Assembly (NCBI RefSeq): GCF_001428255.1
Contig: NZ_LMRW01000006.1
Span: 40,439-104,438, forward strand
Origin: Agromyces sp. Soil535
Lineage (GTDB): Bacteria; Actinomycetota; Actinomycetes; Actinomycetales; Microbacteriaceae
DNA: 64,000 nucleotides
Direction: 5' to 3'
Shown here: positions 32,617-40,864 of the stretch, piece after piece
Layout of the letters: each line of letters starts with the position of its first letter
Numbering within the stretch: the first letter of the stretch is position 1
Position numbers and translations under genes: made by a program
Notes under the pieces: generated by a model
Databases searched by the model: none
Seen by the model: only the letters and a program-made list of their open reading frames with translations
What the model was told of the DNA's origin: nothing

Positions 32617-34764
32617 TCAGTGCTTGGCTCCACGGTGGTCGACGGGTTCGCTGAAGGCTGCCGACGACGGGGCGAGCTCCTTCGCCGAGGCATCCGGTGC
32701 AAGCGCGGCCAGCTCGTCCAGGTCCGGCTTCTCCGGCGTGAACAGCCAGGTCTGGAACAGCTCGTCCAACTGCTCGTCAGGAACATCGGAGATGTCCTTG
32801 GCGAGCGCGATGAACTCGTCGGTGGTGACGTGCCCGCCCGCCTGGGAGGCGACCCATTCCTGCAGGATCTGGAAGAAGTCCTGGTCACCCACCGTGAGCC
32901 GCAACGCCTGCAACGTCATCGCCCCTCGGAAGTAGACGGCGAAGTTGAACAGGTCATCGGGCCCGGGGTCACCGATGGTCACGTTCCAGATCGGGTGGTT
33001 GGCCGGGAAGATGCTGTCGTAGAAGTCGAAGAGCTGCTGAACGGTTCCCAATCCCTCGGCATCGCTCCACAGCCACTCGGCGTAGGTCGCGAATCCCTCG
33101 TTGAGCCAGATGTGCTGCCATTGCTCGACAGCGAGGTCGTCGCCGACCCATTGGTGGGCGATCTCATGCACGAAGACGCTGTCGCCGCTGAACGTGTCGG
33201 TGAAGAACAACCACGAATAGACCGGCCGAGTCTGAGTCTCCAGCGCGAACCCCAGTTCGTTCAGGTCGTCGACCACGCCGCCAGCGGTCGCGAACGGGTA
33301 CGGCCCGAAGTAGCCCTCCAGGAACTCGATGATCTCCGGCTGGCGATCCATGGACTGCTGCGCGGTCGCTCCGAGCGGAGTGGGCGCGTCGGCTTGGGTT
33401 GAAACGATCCAGTCGTTGGGGTTCGGTGCGCTACCCGGCGGCGCGCCCGGCACCGTCCAGCCGTCCAACTCGTCGCCGTCGGCCTCGAACGACGTCGAGC
33501 CCTCGCCGGTCGAGACGACGACATCGTCGACGACCACTCCGTTGAATTGGAACAGGTCATCGCTCGCATAGCTGATCGAGACCTCGACGTCCGTGCCCGC
33601 GTAGGCCGACAGGTCCACGGCCCACTGCTCGTAGCCGCTGCTCGCCCCGCTCGCAGCCCACCATTCCCCTGTGGTGCCCGCGGGAACACAGCCGCCCGCA
33701 CCCTGCGATTGGTAGTGCCGCAGGAACGGGTGCAGACCGAACCAGAACGGACACACCAAGCCGGTGTCCTGGCTGGTGTGTCCGTTGAGGTCGGGCAGTG
33801 TCGTCCAGTCACCCTTGTTTGCCGTTCGTGCCTCGACGAAGGCGAAGTCCCAGTTGAACTCGGTCTCCCGGTCGATCCAGAAGGACAGTTGCGCCCCTTC
33901 CGCCGGAACGCTGATCGTCCGGCTCAGGCGCTTGTACGACGGGTCAGCGACTTGCGACCATGCGAACTGCTCACCACTCCGAGGGGCGAACGCCTCGAGC
34001 AGGTCGGAGTCCAGGGCATCCCAGAATTGCAGGCCGTCAGCCGTGTAGGCGTCGACGTCGAACTCGCCGATCGCCATCATGGCCAGGTAGGACGCCATCG
34101 GCTCCACGGCATTCCAGGTCCAGGTGGTCTGCCCTTTCCGGGTGCGCTCCGACTCGAGCGCACCGTTCGAGATCGCCTCGAGGCCCTCGGGGACGGTGAT
34201 GGCGATCGTGTACGACGCCTTGTCAATGGGGTGGTCGTTGACCGGGAACCAGGTGTCCGCGACGTGAGGCTGGCCCAGAACGAGCGCCCCGTCGTCGGTG
34301 TGGAAGAAGCCCGAACCATCCGGCAGCGTCTGCGGCACGCCGTCGTAACGCACGACGGTGGTGAACGAGCTGCCGTCGCCGATGCCCCGGCGCGGAGTGA
34401 CGGTGAGCTCGTCGCCGTCGCGGCTCCAATCGGCTTGCTGCCCGTCGACCCTGATCGACCGAACCGTCAGCCCATCGAAGTCGAGGTTGAAGCTGGACAG
34501 GTTCTGTGTCGCGGATGCGGAGACGGTCGCGGTGCCGGTGAGGACGTCGGTCCTTGGATCGTAGGCGACCTCCAGCCCGTAGTGGTCGACGTCGTACCCT
34601 CCGTTGCCGTCGAGTGGGAAGTACGGATCCCCGATTCCCGGCGCACCGGGCGTGTAGTCCTCTTGAGCTTGGGCCGTTCCAGGCGCGACCGCCAACACGG
34701 CAGCCGTCGCGACGACCAGGGCTGTCTTGCAGCCGAACGAAGTCCGGGCAAAGGAGACGGCCAT
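32617..34764 (-). CDS. Secreted M1-family metallopeptidase with inserted domain (715 aa)
   Basis: Zinc aminopeptidase-like enzyme exported by a Sec signal (TALVVATAAVLAVAPGTAQA, cleavage near residue 34). The M1 N-terminal beta domain spans about 45-235. Residues about 240-453 form an insert rich in Trp/Gly/Asp, resembling the immune-inhibitor-A/MAM-type beta domain (GYEQWAVDLSAYAGTDVEV). Catalysis follows: FALETQTRPVYSW (GAMEN-like exopeptidase loop) and the zinc site HEIAHQ at 533-538 with NEGFATYAEW, Glu556, giving HExxH-18-E. Gene stands alone, with a GGAGG ribosome site before the ATG. It probably processes peptides outside the cell. The insert makes it longer than typical bacterial M1 enzymes of this type (about 450-500 aa). 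Confidence 0.9.
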   Translation of the reverse strand: MAVSFARTSFGCKTALVVATAAVLAVAPGTAQAQEDYTPGAPGIGDPYFPLDGNGGYDVDHYGLEVAYDPRTDVLTGTATVSASATQNLSSFNLDFDGLTVRSIRVDGQQADWSRDGDELTVTPRRGIGDGSSFTTVVRYDGVPQTLPDGSGFFHTDDGALVLGQPHVADTWFPVNDHPIDKASYTIAITVPEGLEAISNGALESERTRKGQTTWTWNAVEPMASYLAMMAIGEFDVDAYTADGLQFWDALDSDLLEAFAPRSGEQFAWSQVADPSYKRLSRTISVPAEGAQLSFWIDRETEFNWDFAFVEARTANKGDWTTLPDLNGHTSQDTGLVCPFWFGLHPFLRHYQSQGAGGCVPAGTTGEWWAASGASSGYEQWAVDLSAYAGTDVEVSISYASDDLFQFNGVVVDDVVVSTGEGSTSFEADGDELDGWTVPGAPPGSAPNPNDWIVSTQADAPTPLGATAQQSMDRQPEIIEFLEGYFGPYPFATAGGVVDDLNELGFALETQTRPVYSWLFFTDTFSGDSVFVHEIAHQWVGDDLAVEQWQHIWLNEGFATYAEWLWSDAEGLGTVQQLFDFYDSIFPANHPIWNVTIGDPGPDDLFNFAVYFRGAMTLQALRLTVGDQDFFQILQEWVASQAGGHVTTDEFIALAKDISDVPDEQLDELFQTWLFTPEKPDLDELAALAPDASAKELAPSSAAFSEPVDHRGAKH

Positions 34765-35170
34765 GGCTTCCTCCGATTTCCTCACGCACAACCATGTGCC
34801 TACTGATCGGTGAATGTGCCTTTCGGACGCCCCTCCATGGTGACGGAGTCGCGCACAATCGGCAACCGGCACGAGAGAGGAACGCGGCATCCGCCCCGCT
34901 CTTCTGGCCGCGCGTCACATGCCGGGATGACTGGTGCAATCGACGCTGAGGCCGGTGACGGCGCCCTCGGAGTAGGCGGTGATCGTAGTGGAGGGACCGT
35001 GTGGGGCAGAGACGAAGCCGAAAGTCGGCGTCGGGGTCGGCGTCGGAAGGTCCGCAAGTGGTGTTGAGGCTGCCGTTTCGGAAGCCGCGGGGGTGGGCTG
35101 GCCGCTGAGCCAACTCGTGTCGGATGTGCCTCCGGTGAGCAGGGTCGTCAGCCGACCGTGATTTCCCCGA
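34765..35170. other. 400-bp stretch between M1 peptidase and CitE-like gene
   Basis: No supported gene. A minus-strand frame ending at about 34915 reads like the tail of a secreted protein (LADLPTPTPTPTFGFVSAP...TSHPGM) with a Thr-Pro linker, but it has no start or family motif and may be a remnant. The peptidase promoter should lie near the left edge. Confidence 0.4.
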
Positions 35171-36067
35171 TCAACCCGCGTAGTCCGACACGTGCGGCTC
35201 CGCGACATCCGTGTCGATGCCGAAGGCCGCGGCGGCGTCGAGCAGCGCCTGGGCCCGAGCGATGCGCGGCAGGTCGCTGCCGTCGCGGATGCCGCAGTGC
35301 TCGAGCGTGTCGAGCACGTCGAGCGCCCACGCGAGCTCGGCGCCCGAGGGGCTGAGCGCTGCGTTCACCACGGCCGCCTGCTCCTCGCGCAGGCAGAGCC
35401 GGCCGGTCATGCCGAGGGAAGCAACGTGCTGCGACGCGACTTCGAGCGCCGCCGGGTCGCGCGGGACGGTCGGCCCGTCGATCGGTCCGGGCAGTCCGGC
35501 TGCCCGGCTCGCAGTGACGAGCCGCGAGCGCGCGAAGAGCAGGGCGAGCGGATCGTCGGCCGCGCCGGTATCGCGGCGGAAGTCGCCGCTGCCGAACGCG
35601 AGCCGCGCCACGCCGGGCGTCTCGGCGATGTCGAGCGCCGCCTCGACACCGCGCGCGCTCTCGACGAGCGCGACGATCGGCAGGGCGCCGTCGAGCGCGT
35701 CGGCGGTGCGGCGCACGTGCTCGGGCGCCTCGACCTTCGCGAGCACGACGCCGGCCACCAGGTCGGCGCCGCGCAGCAACGCGACATCCGTGCGCCACTC
35801 GTCGGAGGCCGCGTCGCCGATGCGTACCCACGGCCGCTCCCCGGCCGCGGCAAGTGCGACGAGCGCGCGGCGTGCGCGCCCCTTGTCGTCGGGCGCGACC
35901 CCGTCTTCGAGGTCGACCACGATTGCATCGGCGGCGGATGCGGCGACGCGACGCCCGAGGCCGTCGGCCGATCCCGGCACGAGCAGCCACGACCGGGCGA
36001 GCCCGGTGGGCACCGCGGATGCGGCACCCACCGGGACGCTCGAGGTCACGGCCTGGTCAGTGGCCAC
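35171..36067 (-). CDS. CitE-like HpcH/HpaI aldolase/citrate lyase family protein (298 aa)
   Basis: TIM-barrel carbon-carbon lyase of the CitE/MclA group, cleaving or forming CoA-ester or keto-acid C-C bonds. Blocks seen are RSWLLVPGSADGL, DAIVVDLEDGVAPDDKGRAR (metal-binding region), VVLAKVEAPEHVRR, LPIVALVESARGVEAA (metal-binding Glu) and ARLAFGSGDFRRD (second acidic ligand). GTG start overlaps the dctA stop region by 11 nt, so it is coupled to the transporter. The absence of citrate lyase alpha/gamma genes argues against a true citrate lyase complex. It probably acts on the dicarboxylate imported by DctA (for example a malyl- or citramalyl-type intermediate); the substrate is inferred. Confidence 0.88.
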   Translation of the reverse strand: MATDQAVTSSVPVGAASAVPTGLARSWLLVPGSADGLGRRVAASAADAIVVDLEDGVAPDDKGRARRALVALAAAGERPWVRIGDAASDEWRTDVALLRGADLVAGVVLAKVEAPEHVRRTADALDGALPIVALVESARGVEAALDIAETPGVARLAFGSGDFRRDTGAADDPLALLFARSRLVTASRAAGLPGPIDGPTVPRDPAALEVASQHVASLGMTGRLCLREEQAAVVNAALSPSGAELAWALDVLDTLEHCGIRDGSDLPRIARAQALLDAAAAFGIDTDVAEPHVSDYAG

Positions 36068-37484
36068 GGCCCTGCGCCGCCTTCTCGTCGTCGAGCTCGC
36101 CCACGATCGCCGCGATGGCGGCGGTCGACGGCCGCTCCTCGCGCTCGACCTCCGCCTGCTCGTCGGGCGAGAGGTGGTCGTCGACGCTCATGGTGGCCTC
36201 GTCGAACGGCCGGTCGCCGGCGAGCACGCCGCGCAGCTGCTCGCGGTCGAGCTGCTTCGTCCACGTGCCCACGAGCAGCGTCGCCACGGCATTGCCGGTG
36301 AAGTTCGTGAGCGCCCGCGCCTCGGACATGAACCGGTCGATGCCCACGATCACGCCGACGCCGTCGACGAGGTCGGGGCGGTGCGCCTGCAGGCCGCCCG
36401 CAAGGGTCGCGAGGCCCGCGCCGGTGACGCCGGCGGCGCCCTTCGAGGCGACCATCATGAACAGCAGCAGGCCGATCTGCTCGCCGAGCGAGAGCGGCGT
36501 GCCCATCGCGCTCGCGATGAACAGCGACGCCATCGTGAGGTAGATCGCCGTGCCGTCGAGGTTGAACGAGTATCCCGTGGGGATCGTGATACCGGCGACC
36601 GGCTTCGAGACGCCCGCGTGCTCCATCTTGGCGATGAGGCGCGGCAGCACGACCTCGCTCGACGACGTCGAGACGATCAGAAGGTACTCGCGGCTGAGGT
36701 ACTTCATCATTCGGAAGATGTTCACCCGGCTCACCGCCCAGAGCAACGACCCGAGCACCCCGAAGATGAACACGGCGCACGTGATGTAGAACGCGATCAT
36801 CAGCGTGCCGAGGGAGATGATCGCCGCGACGCCCGTGTTGCCGACGACGGCCGCGATCGCACCGAATGCGCCGATCGGGGCGACCCACATGATCATCGCG
36901 AGGATGCGGAACACCAGCGCCTGAATCTGGCGGATAGCGCCGAGGATCGGCGCGCCCTTCGAGCCCATCTTCTGGAGCGCGAAGCCCACCAGCAGCGCGA
37001 CGAACAGCACCTGGAGGATGTTGCCGTCGACGAGCGACGACAGCAGCGACGTCGGGATGATGCCGAGGATGAATTCGTCCGTCGTCTTCGGCTCCAGCGT
37101 GCTCGTGTCGTACGAGGAGCCCGCGATGTTCAGGCCCTCGCCCGGGTGGATGAGGTTGCCCACCACGAGCCCGATTCCGAGGGCGAACGTCGACATGATC
37201 ATGAAGTAGAGCAGCGCGAGGCCGCCCACCTTGCCGACGGTCGCCGCCTTGGCGATCGACCCGACGCCGAGCACGATCGTGCAGAAGATGATCGGGGCGA
37301 TCATCATCTTGATGAGCAGCACGAACGCGTCGCCGATGGGCTTCAGCCCCACGGCGAACTCGGGGGCCGCAAGGCCGACCGTGATGCCCGCGAGCACCGC
37401 GACGATCACCGCGATGTAGAGGTAGTGCGAGGATTCGATCCTCCGCCGGGGCTTCGTGCCCTCGGTGCGAGACTGGAGCGCCAT
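36057..37484 (-). CDS. dctA: C4-dicarboxylate/H+ (Na+) symporter, DctA type (475 aa)
   Basis: Membrane importer of succinate, fumarate and malate, DAACS family. Blocks seen are HYLYIAVIVAVLAGI (helix 1), KMMIAPIIFCTIVLGVGS (re-entrant region), STSSSEVVLPRLIAKME (serine-rich hairpin HP1), IPTGYSFNLDGTAIYLTMA (block PTGYSFNLDGTAIY) and FMSEARALTNFTGNAVAT. These are diagnostic for DctA. ATG at 37484 is supported by the position of helix 1; the upstream frame is not coding. It is coupled to a CitE-like lyase and divergent from a DcuS/DcuR-type two-component system, so dicarboxylate-dependent induction is likely. The acidic, charged C-terminal tail (SPDEQAEVEREER) is cytoplasmic. Confidence 0.95.
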   Translation of the reverse strand: MALQSRTEGTKPRRRIESSHYLYIAVIVAVLAGITVGLAAPEFAVGLKPIGDAFVLLIKMMIAPIIFCTIVLGVGSIAKAATVGKVGGLALLYFMIMSTFALGIGLVVGNLIHPGEGLNIAGSSYDTSTLEPKTTDEFILGIIPTSLLSSLVDGNILQVLFVALLVGFALQKMGSKGAPILGAIRQIQALVFRILAMIMWVAPIGAFGAIAAVVGNTGVAAIISLGTLMIAFYITCAVFIFGVLGSLLWAVSRVNIFRMMKYLSREYLLIVSTSSSEVVLPRLIAKMEHAGVSKPVAGITIPTGYSFNLDGTAIYLTMASLFIASAMGTPLSLGEQIGLLLFMMVASKGAAGVTGAGLATLAGGLQAHRPDLVDGVGVIVGIDRFMSEARALTNFTGNAVATLLVGTWTKQLDREQLRGVLAGDRPFDEATMSVDDHLSPDEQAEVEREERPSTAAIAAIVGELDDEKAAQGRGH

Positions 37485-37559
37485 TGCCGTCCCTGCCTTC
37501 CTTGGTCGGTCATCGCCGGTCGGCGACGAATCGGGTGGTACGGGGCAAGGATGCGCCGA

Positions 37560-37577
37560 CGGATGCCGCGGCATCCG
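37560..37577. repeat. 18-bp perfect palindrome in the dctA/kinase promoter region
   Basis: CGGATGCCGCGGCATCCG lies between the divergent dctA and histidine kinase genes. It could be the response-regulator site, but the same GGATGC core recurs all over the window, so it may instead be one instance of that dispersed motif. Confidence 0.5.
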
Positions 37578-37652
37578 CTTGTGTTCATACTGTTCGCGGC
37601 GCGGGGCGACACGCCTGTCTAGGCTGAACTCGAGCAGCGTTGCGAGGTGGGC

Positions 37653-39281
37653 ATGAAGGCGTGGATCGGCGGCTGGAGCATCGCCACGAAGCTCTTCGCC
37701 CTGCAGCTCGTCATGATCGTGTCGCTCGCCGCCATGGCCGTGATCTGGATCTGGGCCGACGCGCGGGCGGATGTCGAACGGGATGCCGCCGCGAAGAGCC
37801 TCGCCGTTGCCGAGACGCTCGCCGCCGATCCGTACGTGGCCACCTCGCTGGGCACCTCCCAGCCGTCGGCGCGGCTGCAGCCGTACGCGCTCGACGTGAT
37901 GGACGAGGCGGGCGTCGACTTCATCACCATCATGGCGCCCGACCGCATCCGGTACACCCATCCCGATCCGGAGCAGATCGGGCAGGAGTTCCTCGGCAAC
38001 ATCGACCGGGCGCTCGAGGGCGAGGCGTTCACCGAGACGTTCACGGGCACGCTCGGCCCGTCGGTGCGGGCGGTCGTGCCGGTGTTCGGCGACGACGGCG
38101 ACGTGATCGCGCTCGTGGCCGCCGGCGTGACCGTGTCGAACACCGAGGTCGCGCTCGGCGCGCGCATCGCCACGGTCATCGTGGCCGCGCTCGCGATGAT
38201 CGCCATCGGCGCGCTCATCGCGTGGCTGCTGAGCCGCTACCTTCGGCGGGTCACCTGGGGCCGCGGCGCCGAGGAGATGAGCCGCATGTTCTCGTACTAC
38301 GAGGGGGTGCTGCACTCCATCGGCGAGGGGCTCGTGCTGCAGGATCGTTCGAACGCGGTGGTGCTCTACAACGACCGCGCAGCCGAATTGCTCGGCCTGC
38401 CCCGACGTGGCGGTGGCCGGGACATGGCCGTGCCGCTCGCCGCGCTCGACCTGCCGCCCGCCGTGGCCGAGGTGCTCGGCCGCACCGGCGCCGTGGTCGA
38501 CGAGATCGCGATCACGCCGACGCACGTGCTCGTGATCGACCGCGACGTCATCGTGTCGCGCGAGGGGCGCGGCGGCGGCCGCGGCGGCGGGCGCATCGGC
38601 ACCGTCACCACGCTGCGCGACCACACCCAGCTGCAGGAGCTCACCGGCGAGCTCGCGACGATGACGACGCTCTCCGACGCCCTGCGCTCGCAGGCGCACG
38701 AGTTCGCCAACCGGCTGCACACGATCATCGCGCTCATCGAGCTCGACCGGGCAGCGGATGCCGCGGAGCTCGCGAGCTCCGAGCTCGCCCTCAGCCAGGC
38801 CCTCGCCGACCGGCTGCTCTCCGCCGTGGAGGAGCCGGTGCTGCTCGCGCTGCTGCTCGGCAAGGCCGCGCAGGCGAGCGAACGCGGCATCGCGTTCGAG
38901 ATCGACCTGCCCGACCGGCTCGAGGCGACGTCGGTGCCGGCGCGCGACCTGATCACGATCGTCGGCAACCTCATCGACAACGCACTCGACGCGGCCGCCG
39001 CCACCGCGGCGCCGAGGGTCGAGGTGTCGGTGCGCACCGAGGGCGATGAGCTGCGAGTCGCCGTGGGCGACAGCGGCACGGGCCCGGACGCCGCCGATCG
39101 CGTCTTCGAGCTCGGCGTCACCACGAAGCAGGCCGCCGGTCACGGGATCGGGCTCGCGCTCGTGCGCCAGGCCGTCACGCGCCTCGGCGGCCGCATCCGC
39201 GTCGTGGGCTCGACGTTCGAGGTGACCCTGCCGATCGCGCGCACCGCCGTGCCCGTGGCCGAGGCGGGCACCGATGAGTGA
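37653..39281 (+). CDS. Sensor histidine kinase, DcuS/CitA type (542 aa)
   Basis: Membrane sensor for extracellular carboxylates. Helix 1 is at about residues 13-35, the extracytoplasmic PASC-like sensor domain runs about 38-165 (DVMDEAGVDFITIMAPDRIRYTHPDP), and helix 2 is at about 168-192. A cytoplasmic PAS domain follows (YYEGVLHSIGEGLVLQDR, about 212-230 onward). The dimerisation box is LRSQAHEFANRLHTI with phospho-acceptor His349, the CitA/DcuS variety. The ATPase domain has NLIDNALDAAAA (N box), DSGTGPD and GHGIGLALVRQA. ATG chosen because GCGAGGTG sits just upstream. It overlaps the response-regulator gene by 8 nt. A TAGGCT -10 lies about 25 bp before the start. Likely controls dctA. Confidence 0.93.
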   Translation: MKAWIGGWSIATKLFALQLVMIVSLAAMAVIWIWADARADVERDAAAKSLAVAETLAADPYVATSLGTSQPSARLQPYALDVMDEAGVDFITIMAPDRIRYTHPDPEQIGQEFLGNIDRALEGEAFTETFTGTLGPSVRAVVPVFGDDGDVIALVAAGVTVSNTEVALGARIATVIVAALAMIAIGALIAWLLSRYLRRVTWGRGAEEMSRMFSYYEGVLHSIGEGLVLQDRSNAVVLYNDRAAELLGLPRRGGGRDMAVPLAALDLPPAVAEVLGRTGAVVDEIAITPTHVLVIDRDVIVSREGRGGGRGGGRIGTVTTLRDHTQLQELTGELATMTTLSDALRSQAHEFANRLHTIIALIELDRAADAAELASSELALSQALADRLLSAVEEPVLLALLLGKAAQASERGIAFEIDLPDRLEATSVPARDLITIVGNLIDNALDAAAATAAPRVEVSVRTEGDELRVAVGDSGTGPDAADRVFELGVTTKQAAGHGIGLALVRQAVTRLGGRIRVVGSTFEVTLPIARTAVPVAEAGTDE

Positions 39282-39972
39282 GGCGATCCGCGTGCTCGTG
39301 GTGGAGGACGAACCGGTCACGGCGGAGGCGCACGCGGCCTACGTCGAGCGCGTCGCCGGATTCGTGCCGAGCGGCATCGCGCACACGGGGCACGAGGCCA
39401 TCCGGATGCTGCGCGACGCACGCGAGGGTCGCATCTTGCCCATCGACCTCATCCTCCTCGACGTGAACCTCCCCGACACCACAGGCATCGAGCTCTGCCG
39501 CTCGTTGCGTGCCGCGGGCATCGAGATCGACGTCATCGCCGTCACGGCGGTGCGCGACGCCGCCGTCGTGCGGTCGGCCGTGTCACTCGGCATCGTGCAG
39601 TACCTGATCAAGCCGTTCGGGTTCGCCGCCTTCGCCGAGAAGCTCGCCGCCTACCGCGACTACCACGCGCGCGTCGGTTCGGCCGTGGTCACCGACCAGC
39701 AGGAGGTGGATGCGTCGTTCGCCGCCTTGCGAACCTCGTCGGGAACGGACCTGCCCAAGGGACTCACCCGCGAGACCCTCGACCGGGTGCGCGGGGCGGT
39801 GCGGAACGCCCCGGCAGGTGCGCTGTCGGCGACCGAGCTCGCCGCGGCGCTCGACCTCTCCCGGGTCACCGCGCGCCGATACCTGGAGCATCTCGCGGAC
39901 ACGGGCGTGGTCGAACGCGCCAGCCGGTATGGCACGCCGGGTCGGCCCGAGGTGGAGTACCGGCGGCGGTGA
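39274..39972 (+). CDS. Response regulator, CitB/DcuR type (232 aa)
   Basis: Cytoplasmic partner of the sensor kinase. The receiver domain has acidic pocket VVEDEPVTAE, phospho-acceptor Asp63 in LILLDVNLPDTTG, Thr in AVTAVRDAA and Lys in YLIKPFGF. The C-terminal winged helix (GALSATELAAALDLSRVTARRYLEHLADTGVVE; recognition helix SRVTARRYLEHL) binds DNA. Length and architecture fit DcuR/CitB/DctR. Reads in an overlapping operon with the kinase. Expected target: the divergent dctA-citE promoter. It converges on the LLM oxidoreductase gene, 13 bp apart. Confidence 0.93.
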   Translation: MSEAIRVLVVEDEPVTAEAHAAYVERVAGFVPSGIAHTGHEAIRMLRDAREGRILPIDLILLDVNLPDTTGIELCRSLRAAGIEIDVIAVTAVRDAAVVRSAVSLGIVQYLIKPFGFAAFAEKLAAYRDYHARVGSAVVTDQQEVDASFAALRTSSGTDLPKGLTRETLDRVRGAVRNAPAGALSATELAAALDLSRVTARRYLEHLADTGVVERASRYGTPGRPEVEYRRR

Positions 39973-39985
39973 TCGCAGCCGACCG

Positions 39986-40855
39986 CTACGGCCGCGGCGG
40001 CCCGGCGCGCAGACGATCACGCGCGTACTCGGCGACACGCTCGGCCGGCACGTACCAGTCGGCCTCGAGCCACCACGTGACGCCGGCGTCGGCCCACGGG
40101 CGCACGACCGCGGCATCCGCTTCGGGGTCGGTACCGCTCGTCGTGCCCTCCTGCGTGACGTCGAAGGGCCGGCCGCCGAGACCGAGCCGCTCGCGCTCGG
40201 CGCGGATCCATGCGATCGCCTCGGCGGCGATCTCGGGCGTGTACGTGCGCTGCTGCTCGATCGGGTCGACGCCGTCGGCGGCGCTCGGGTCGTAGTTCGG
40301 GATCCACCCGTCGTAGCGCACGACCCGCCGCATGGAGCGCATGCGCGGCCACACGCCGACGACCCACGTGGGGATGCGCGGCTGCTGCACGGTGGCGGGC
40401 GGTAGCATCCGCTCGGCGCGCTTCGCCCGGTAGTGTGTCCCCTCGTACTCGAACGGTTCCGCTCGCCAGAGGCGCTGCAGCATGTCGAGGCCCTCGTCGA
40501 GCAGCTCGGCGCGCACCTTGCGGCCGGGGTCGTCCTCGAAGATCCAGAAGCGCTGGTCGAACTCGGCCGCGACGCCGAGTCCGACCGAGAGGATGACCCG
40601 GCCGTTCGAGAGCCGGTCGACCGTCATGGTCTGCCCGGCGAGCTCCCACGGTCGGCGACGCGGCACCGGGGTGAGCATGGTGCCGAGGCGGATGCGCTCG
40701 GTCACCATGGCGGCCGCCGCGAGCGTGGCCCATGCGTCGGTCGCCCAGATGCCCTCCCACACGAAGAAGGCATCCCAACCGGACGCCTCCGCGAGTGGAG
40801 CGAGCTCGACCGCGAGCTGCGGATCGTTGCCGGGGAAGATGAACCCGTGCTTCAT
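39986..40855 (-). CDS. LLM-class flavin-dependent oxidoreductase (289 aa)
   Basis: Luciferase-like monooxygenase/F420-reductase fold. The N-terminal MKHGFIFPGNDPQLAVELAPLAEASGWDAFFVWEG is the usual beta1-alpha1 start (blocks MKHGFIFPGND and GWDAFFVWEG). RIRLGTMLTPVPRRRPW and RVILSVGLGVAAEFD follow in family order. Length is at the short end for the family. Could use FMN or F420; in actinobacteria the latter is common for this subgroup. It is followed upstream (9 bp) by an FAD monooxygenase gene in the same direction, so the two may be co-transcribed. No substrate can be inferred. Confidence 0.88.
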   Translation of the reverse strand: MKHGFIFPGNDPQLAVELAPLAEASGWDAFFVWEGIWATDAWATLAAAAMVTERIRLGTMLTPVPRRRPWELAGQTMTVDRLSNGRVILSVGLGVAAEFDQRFWIFEDDPGRKVRAELLDEGLDMLQRLWRAEPFEYEGTHYRAKRAERMLPPATVQQPRIPTWVVGVWPRMRSMRRVVRYDGWIPNYDPSAADGVDPIEQQRTYTPEIAAEAIAWIRAERERLGLGGRPFDVTQEGTTSGTDPEADAAVVRPWADAGVTWWLEADWYVPAERVAEYARDRLRAGPPRP

Positions 40856-40864
40856 GCGCCGAAG

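Noticed and set aside
36057..39320. Very long minus-strand frame extending DctA to 1087 residues
   Set aside because: The part beyond 37484 is antisense to the histidine kinase; DctA's first helix follows the ATG at 37484.
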